From assembly GCA_018241185.1 (NCBI GenBank), contig JAFEEH010000194.1, positions 1-52,231 of the forward strand: a stretch of DNA of 52,231 bases. The letters run 5' to 3'. Made by a program: the position numbers and the translations under genes. The notes below the pieces were generated by a model. The model was not told the origin of the DNA, searched no databases, and saw only the letters and a program-made list of their open reading frames with translations. How positions within the stretch are numbered: the stretch's first letter is position 1; each line of letters opens with the position of its first letter. The stretch comes from Pseudomonadota bacterium (GTDB lineage Bacteria > Pseudomonadota > Gammaproteobacteria > Burkholderiales > Burkholderiaceae_C). Positions 48,401-52,231 of this stretch are shown here, piece after piece.

Positions 48401-50137
48401 TCAGCGCCCGAATGCGCGCAGCCCGAGCAGCAATACGACCGCCGCTGCGAGCATCAGCGTGCTCCACTGCCAGAAGCGAACCGGGTGCCGCTCCACCAGC
48501 GGCAGCGTGCCGGTGCGCAGGAAGGCGGGCCCTGGCTGGTGCAGGTCGAACACGAACTCGGACACCGTTTCCTGCCGCCGCACTGGGTCCGGCTGCAGGG
48601 CCTTGTGCAGCACCGCGTCCAGCCAGGGCGGCAGCTCGGGCCGGAACTGCCGCAGCGGCACGTAGCGCAGCCGGCGCACGTCGGCTGGTGTGCGCACGCG
48701 CGCGGCATCCAGGCCGTAGGGCAACTGGCCAGTGAGCAGGTGGTAGGTGAGCACGGCCAGCGCGAACAGGTCCGAGCGCTCGCTGCCGCCGGGGCCGACG
48801 AAGTACTCCGGCGCGGTGTACTGCAGCGTCCCGACCGGCGCAGCCGATTCCGGCGCGGCACCGGCCTCCGCCAGGCCCGCCACATGCACGGCACCGAGGT
48901 CGATGAGGCGCGCGGTGCCGCTGCGGTCGATCATCACGTTCTCCAGGCGCAGGTCCTGGTGCAGCATCTCGCGCCGGTGCAGCGCCTGCAGCCCCTGCGC
49001 GATTTGCGCGACCAGCCTGCGCACGGCATCGAGGGACGGCCGGGGATGGTCCACCTGCCACTGCGCGAGGGTGCTGCCCTCGATGTACGCCATCGCCACG
49101 CAAAGGTGGCGGCGCGGGCGCTCGGCCGCCGCGGCGCGCACTACGTGCGGGCTGTCGATGCGCCGCGCCACCCATTCCTCCAGCGCGAAGCGGTCGAGTT
49201 GCGCCGGCTGCTCGCGCAACTCGGAGGCCGGCACTTTCAGCGCCGCGGGCTCGCCGGTGGCCTCGTCGGTCGCCAGCCAGACCTGGCTGCGCGCGCTCTG
49301 GTGCAGTTCGCGCACGAGCGTGAAGCCCTCGAAGGACTGCCCGGCCGACAGCGCGGGCGGCCACGCCAGGCCTTCGCGGGCGGCGATGTGCAGCGGGGCG
49401 TCGGGCGGCGGCAGTGCGTCCACGCGCAGCAGCTGCACGGTGGCGTCGTCCTCGCTGCCGCGCGCGCGGGCCTGCGCGACCAGCGCCTGCGCCGCGGCAT
49501 CGAGCGCATCGCCGCAGCCCGCGAGCGCCGCCTGCACGGTGGCAACGTCGAGGCCGGCATGAGCGCCGTCGGTGGCCAGCAGGTACAACTCGCCGGCCTC
49601 GGCTTCCCAGCAGTCGTAGTCGATCTCCAGGTGCGGCCCGACGCCGAGCGCGCGGGCCAGGTACGACTCCGCGGATGACAGGTGGACGCGGTGGTCCTGC
49701 GTGAGCTGCTCTAGCGCCTGCGCATGCACCCGGTACACCCGCGCATCGCCCACGTGCAGCAGGTGCAGCCGCCGGCCCTTGAGGACCAGGGCGCTGAAGG
49801 TGCAGACCTGGCCGCGGTCGCGCTCGAAACGGGCATCGCCACGCAGGTTCTGCGCATGCAGCCAGGCGTTGGTGGCGGCCAGCACCTGCTGCGCCGAGCG
49901 GCGCGTGGACCAGGCCTCCGACGTGGCGTAGTAGTCGTCGAGGAAGCAGCGCACCGCCGCGGCGCTCGCGACCTGGCTCACGGCACTGGAGCCGATGCCG
50001 TCGGCCAGCGCGAGCGCAATGCCCTTCGTGGCCAGCAGGTGGCCGGCGGGCAGCATCGCGCCGTGGAAGTCCTGGTTCGGTCCCGCGTGGCCCGCAGCGG
50101 AATGCTGGCCGATGGCGACGCGCAGGCTGTCCGCCAT
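48401..50137 (-). CDS. Bifunctional PP2C phosphatase / Ser-Thr protein kinase
   Basis: The 578-aa protein joins an N-terminal PP2C-type phosphatase (residues 1-245: QDFHGAML, ALADGIGSS, LLHVGDARVYR, LATDGAHAGL, GSEDDATVQLLRV) to a C-terminal protein kinase (about 265-545: AALKVP with the ATP Lys, MLHQDLRLENVMID catalytic loop, RLIDLGAVHV metal loop) and one C-terminal membrane helix (about 556-575). HQD for HRD and DLG for DFG are seen; HQD is usual in this family. It lies in the nitrite assimilation operon, 11 nt after the transporter gene; the orthologous position in Pseudomonas (PA1782) also holds a Ser/Thr kinase. Its substrate is unknown. Confidence 0.9.
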   Translation of the reverse strand: MADSLRVAIGQHSAAGHAGPNQDFHGAMLPAGHLLATKGIALALADGIGSSAVSQVASAAAVRCFLDDYYATSEAWSTRRSAQQVLAATNAWLHAQNLRGDARFERDRGQVCTFSALVLKGRRLHLLHVGDARVYRVHAQALEQLTQDHRVHLSSAESYLARALGVGPHLEIDYDCWEAEAGELYLLATDGAHAGLDVATVQAALAGCGDALDAAAQALVAQARARGSEDDATVQLLRVDALPPPDAPLHIAAREGLAWPPALSAGQSFEGFTLVRELHQSARSQVWLATDEATGEPAALKVPASELREQPAQLDRFALEEWVARRIDSPHVVRAAAAERPRRHLCVAMAYIEGSTLAQWQVDHPRPSLDAVRRLVAQIAQGLQALHRREMLHQDLRLENVMIDRSGTARLIDLGAVHVAGLAEAGAAPESAAPVGTLQYTAPEYFVGPGGSERSDLFALAVLTYHLLTGQLPYGLDAARVRTPADVRRLRYVPLRQFRPELPPWLDAVLHKALQPDPVRRQETVSEFVFDLHQPGPAFLRTGTLPLVERHPVRFWQWSTLMLAAAVVLLLGLRAFGR

Positions 50138-50148
50138 CGTGGCCGGGC

Positions 50149-51009
50149 TCAGGCGGTGGCGCGCGGAGCGGTGCTATGGGCGGCGGTCGGCGCGGTGGTC
50201 GTCACCACCCGCTTGGGCGCCGTCTTGTAGTGCGTGGAGTACAGCGTGGCGCCGACGAAGGTCAGGCCGCCGACCAGGTTGCCCAGCACGGTGGGGATCT
50301 CGTTCCAGATGAAGTAGTCCATCAGCGTGAAGTTGCCGCCCAGCATCAGGCCGGTGGGGAACAGGAACATGTTGACGATGGAGTGTTCGAAGCCCATGTA
50401 GAAGAACACCATGATCGGCATCCACATGGCGATCGCCTTGCCCGACACGCTGGTGGACATCATGGCGGCGACCACGCCGGTGGACACCATCCAGTTGCAC
50501 ATCACCGCGCGGATGAACAGCGTGAGCATGCCGGCCGCGCCATGGGCCGAGTAGCCGAGCGTGCGGCCCTCGCCGATGTGGCCGAGCTTCTGGCCGATGG
50601 CGTTGGGGGCCTCGGAGAAGCCGAAGGTGAAGATGATGGCCATGAACACGGCCACCGTCAGCGCGCCGGCGAAGTTGCCGGCGAAGACCAGCCCCCAGTT
50701 GCGCCACACGCTGCGCCAGGTGGCGCCGGGGCGCTTGTCGATCACGGCCAGCGGCGCCAGCGTGAACACGCCGGTCAGCAGATCGAAGCCCATCAGGTAC
50801 AGCATGATGAAGCCGACCGGGAACAGCATCGCACCGACCAGCGCATTGCCCGTGTTGACGGTCACGGTGACCGCGAAGGCGGCCGCGAGCGCGAGGATGG
50901 CGCCGGCCATGTAGGAACGGATCAGCGTGTCGCGGGTGGACATCAGCAGCTTGGATTCGCCGGCATCGACCATCTTGGTCACGAATTCGGCAGGGGCGAG
51001 GTAGGCCAT
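50149..51009 (-). CDS. Formate/nitrite transporter family channel
   Basis: Pentameric FNT channel moving nitrite (or formate) across the inner membrane. The 286-aa protein has six hydrophobic helices and the family signature FEHSIVNMFLFP, with the central pore His209. GNFAGALTVAVF and GNLVGGLTFVGA contain the conserved Gly/Asn of the selectivity filters. Context with nirB and nirD favours nitrite uptake (NirC-like). AGGAGA lies 8 nt before ATG 51009. It follows nirD by 38 nt. Confidence 0.92.
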   Translation of the reverse strand: MAYLAPAEFVTKMVDAGESKLLMSTRDTLIRSYMAGAILALAAAFAVTVTVNTGNALVGAMLFPVGFIMLYLMGFDLLTGVFTLAPLAVIDKRPGATWRSVWRNWGLVFAGNFAGALTVAVFMAIIFTFGFSEAPNAIGQKLGHIGEGRTLGYSAHGAAGMLTLFIRAVMCNWMVSTGVVAAMMSTSVSGKAIAMWMPIMVFFYMGFEHSIVNMFLFPTGLMLGGNFTLMDYFIWNEIPTVLGNLVGGLTFVGATLYSTHYKTAPKRVVTTTAPTAAHSTAPRATA

Positions 51010-51047
51010 GTGATTTCTCCTGGAGGGGATTGGCAGTGGAATGCCGT

Positions 51048-51419
51048 TCAGGCGGACGGGACGAGCGAGACGAGGACGCGGCCGCCATCGGTGCGCACGG
51101 CGTGGGCGCGGACCGAGTGTTCGGCCGCTTCGAGGCACTCGCCGGTGGCGAGGTCGAAGTGGTTCTTGTAGAGCGGCGAAGCGACGACGATGCGCTCGCC
51201 GAGGTTGCCGACCAGGCCGCGCGACAGCACGCTGGCGCCGGACTTGGGGTCGACGTTGTCGATCGCGTAGAGGCGTTCCGCACCGACGCGGAACACCGCG
51301 ACGTGGCGGCCCTGGACGCGGGCGCAAACGCCGGTGTCGGGCAGGATGTCGTCGACGCGGCACACGGGCGTCCAGCCCGTGGCGGTCTCCAGGGTCCATT
51401 CGGGGGCAGGCATGTTCAT
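51048..51419 (-). CDS. nirD: Nitrite reductase (NADH) small subunit
   Basis: The 123-aa protein has the Rieske-like fold of NirD (TPVCRVDDILPDTGVCARVQG, LYAIDNVDPKSGASVLSRGLVG, VASPLYKNHFDLATGECLE) and lacks the CxH/CxxH iron-sulfur ligands, as is normal for NirD. It works with NirB in cytoplasmic assimilatory nitrite reduction to ammonium. AAGGA lies 9 nt before the ATG at 51419. It follows nirB by 25 nt. Confidence 0.93.
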   Translation of the reverse strand: MNMPAPEWTLETATGWTPVCRVDDILPDTGVCARVQGRHVAVFRVGAERLYAIDNVDPKSGASVLSRGLVGNLGERIVVASPLYKNHFDLATGECLEAAEHSVRAHAVRTDGGRVLVSLVPSA

Positions 51420-51444
51420 GGTGGGGTCCTTTCGGGGCGGTGGC

Positions 51445-52231
51445 TCAGGCCGGCGTGGGCTCGCCGGCGGCGCGCTCTTCGGCGCGGGCGGGGCGGATCT
51501 GCCCGCGCTCGTTGACGAACACGATGTGCTCGTCCGGCTTGTCGCTGTTGACGAAGCTGCGGAAGCGCTGGCGCACCTCGGGCGTGGTCACGGCGGTCTT
51601 CCATTCGCACTGGTAGGTGTCGACCACGTGCTGCATCTGGGCTTCGAGCTCGGCGCCCAGGCCCAGGCTGTCGGCGATCAGCACGTCCTTGAGGTAGTCC
51701 AGCCCGCCTTCGAGCGACTCGCGCCAGGTGCTGGTGCGCTGGAGCCGGTCGGCGGTGCGCACGTAGAACATCAGGAAGCGGTCGATCAGGCGGATCAGCT
51801 CGGCCTTGGAGAGGTCGGACGCGATGAGCTCGGCATGTCGCGGCTTCATGCCGCCGTTGCCGCAGACATACAGGTTCCAGCCCTTGTCGGTGGCGATGAT
51901 GCCCACGTCCTTGCCCTGCGCTTCGGCGCATTCGCGGGTGCAGCCCGAGACGCCGAACTTGATCTTGTGCGGCGCGCGCAGGCCCTTGTAGCGGTTCTCC
52001 AGCTCCACCGCGAGGCCCACCGAGTCGTCCACGCCGTAGCGGCACCAGGTGCTGCCCACGCAGCTCTTCACCGTGCGCAGCGACTTGCCGTAGGCATGGC
52101 CCGACTCGAAGCCGGCGGCGATCAGCTCTTCCCAGATCAGCGGCAGCTGCTCCAGCCGCGCACCGAACATGTCGACCCGCGCGCCGCCCGTCACCTTGGT
52201 GTAGAGGCCGTACTTCTTGGCCACCGTGCCC
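51445..52231 (-). CDS. nirB: Nitrite reductase (NADH) large subunit, C-terminal part
   Basis: Only the last ~262 residues are visible; the gene runs off the right edge, so the start and the FAD and Fe2S2 modules are outside the window. The visible part is the siroheme/Fe4S4 domain that reduces nitrite to ammonium: the four cluster cysteines are in CVGSTWC (CX5C) and GCTREC (CX3C). AKKYGLYTKVTGGARVDMFG matches the NirB family. The frame is open to the edge. It heads the visible operon nirB-nirD-FNT-kinase; its promoter lies beyond the edge. Confidence 0.95.
   Translation of the reverse strand, partial: GTVAKKYGLYTKVTGGARVDMFGARLEQLPLIWEELIAAGFESGHAYGKSLRTVKSCVGSTWCRYGVDDSVGLAVELENRYKGLRAPHKIKFGVSGCTRECAEAQGKDVGIIATDKGWNLYVCGNGGMKPRHAELIASDLSKAELIRLIDRFLMFYVRTADRLQRTSTWRESLEGGLDYLKDVLIADSLGLGAELEAQMQHVVDTYQCEWKTAVTTPEVRQRFRSFVNSDKPDEHIVFVNERGQIRPARAEERAAGEPTPA

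Overview
The window is a dense, GC-rich (about 70% by eye) stretch of bacterial chromosome with short intergenic gaps, many ATGA/GTGA start-stop overlaps and frequent GTG starts. Protein sequences, a LiuR-like MerR regulator, the nirB-nirD-FNT-kinase arrangement and several palindromic intergenic repeat families point to a betaproteobacterium of the order Burkholderiales, most likely family Comamonadaceae (Variovorax/Acidovorax/Hydrogenophaga-like). This placement is inference from recognised families; no database was searched. I see no rRNA, tRNA, transposase, integrase, phage gene or CRISPR array.

Layout. 1-2.5 kb: TetR regulator divergent from a periplasmic type II asparaginase. 2.6-5.2 kb: minus-strand lipid/phosphoester operon (lipid kinase, metallophosphoesterase, PAP2 phosphatase) with overlapping genes. 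5.4-10.9 kb: plus-strand housekeeping run glyQ-glyS-gmhB-plsC-YgjP-like metallopeptidase. 10.9-16.6 kb: minus-strand genes for an FMN-dependent lactate-type dehydrogenase, a GcvA-like LysR regulator, an SDR, a leucine-rich-repeat protein kinase and an MBL-fold hydrolase; the last two overlap by 4 nt. 16.7-22.8 kb: plus strand LiuR-like MerR regulator behind a perfect 20-bp palindrome, carbonic anhydrase, thiolase, M20 peptidase, PPOX-type flavoprotein, acyl-CoA dehydrogenase and a mini-HNH protein. 22.9-25.4 kb: amidase convergent with a LuxR-type regulator. 25.4-32.8 kb: promoter, TPP riboswitch and thiC, then an HtrA-like protease, a YchJ-like protein, a DUF3047 protein, a DedA-rhodanese fusion, a HAD phosphatase and small proteins.

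33.0-43.3 kb is the metabolic core: a leucine/isovalerate catabolic (liu) cluster with isovaleryl-CoA dehydrogenase, an acyl-CoA ligase, both methylcrotonyl-CoA carboxylase subunits and methylglutaconyl-CoA hydratase, plus embedded DinB-like and DUF4126 genes, divergent from an AraC-type regulator. The last enzyme, HMG-CoA lyase, lies 4 kb downstream at 47.4 kb, and a thiolase at 18.1 kb could use the acetoacetate-derived product. The upstream regions of the isovaleryl-CoA dehydrogenase and HMG-CoA lyase genes share an ungapped ~54-bp pattern with 21-bp-spaced TGGC half sites. I read this as the binding site and promoter of the AraC-type regulator.

43.3-48.3 kb: SDR/LysR divergent pair with a palindrome between them, a GhrA-type reductase, a DUF6152 protein and a small membrane protein. 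48.4 kb to the right edge: minus-strand nitrite assimilation operon nirB (cut by the edge)-nirD-formate/nitrite transporter-bifunctional protein kinase/PP2C phosphatase.

The most notable structure outside the genes is a set of palindromic repeats. Five ~100-130 bp hairpins built on CGCAGAGGACGCAAAG fill gaps between acyl-CoA metabolism genes, usually starting 3-4 nt after a stop codon. A different 60-bp palindrome sits in frame inside the methylcrotonyl-CoA carboxylase beta gene and adds about 20 residues; a second copy overlaps the 5' end of the amidase gene. Two more families, three copies each, flank other genes.
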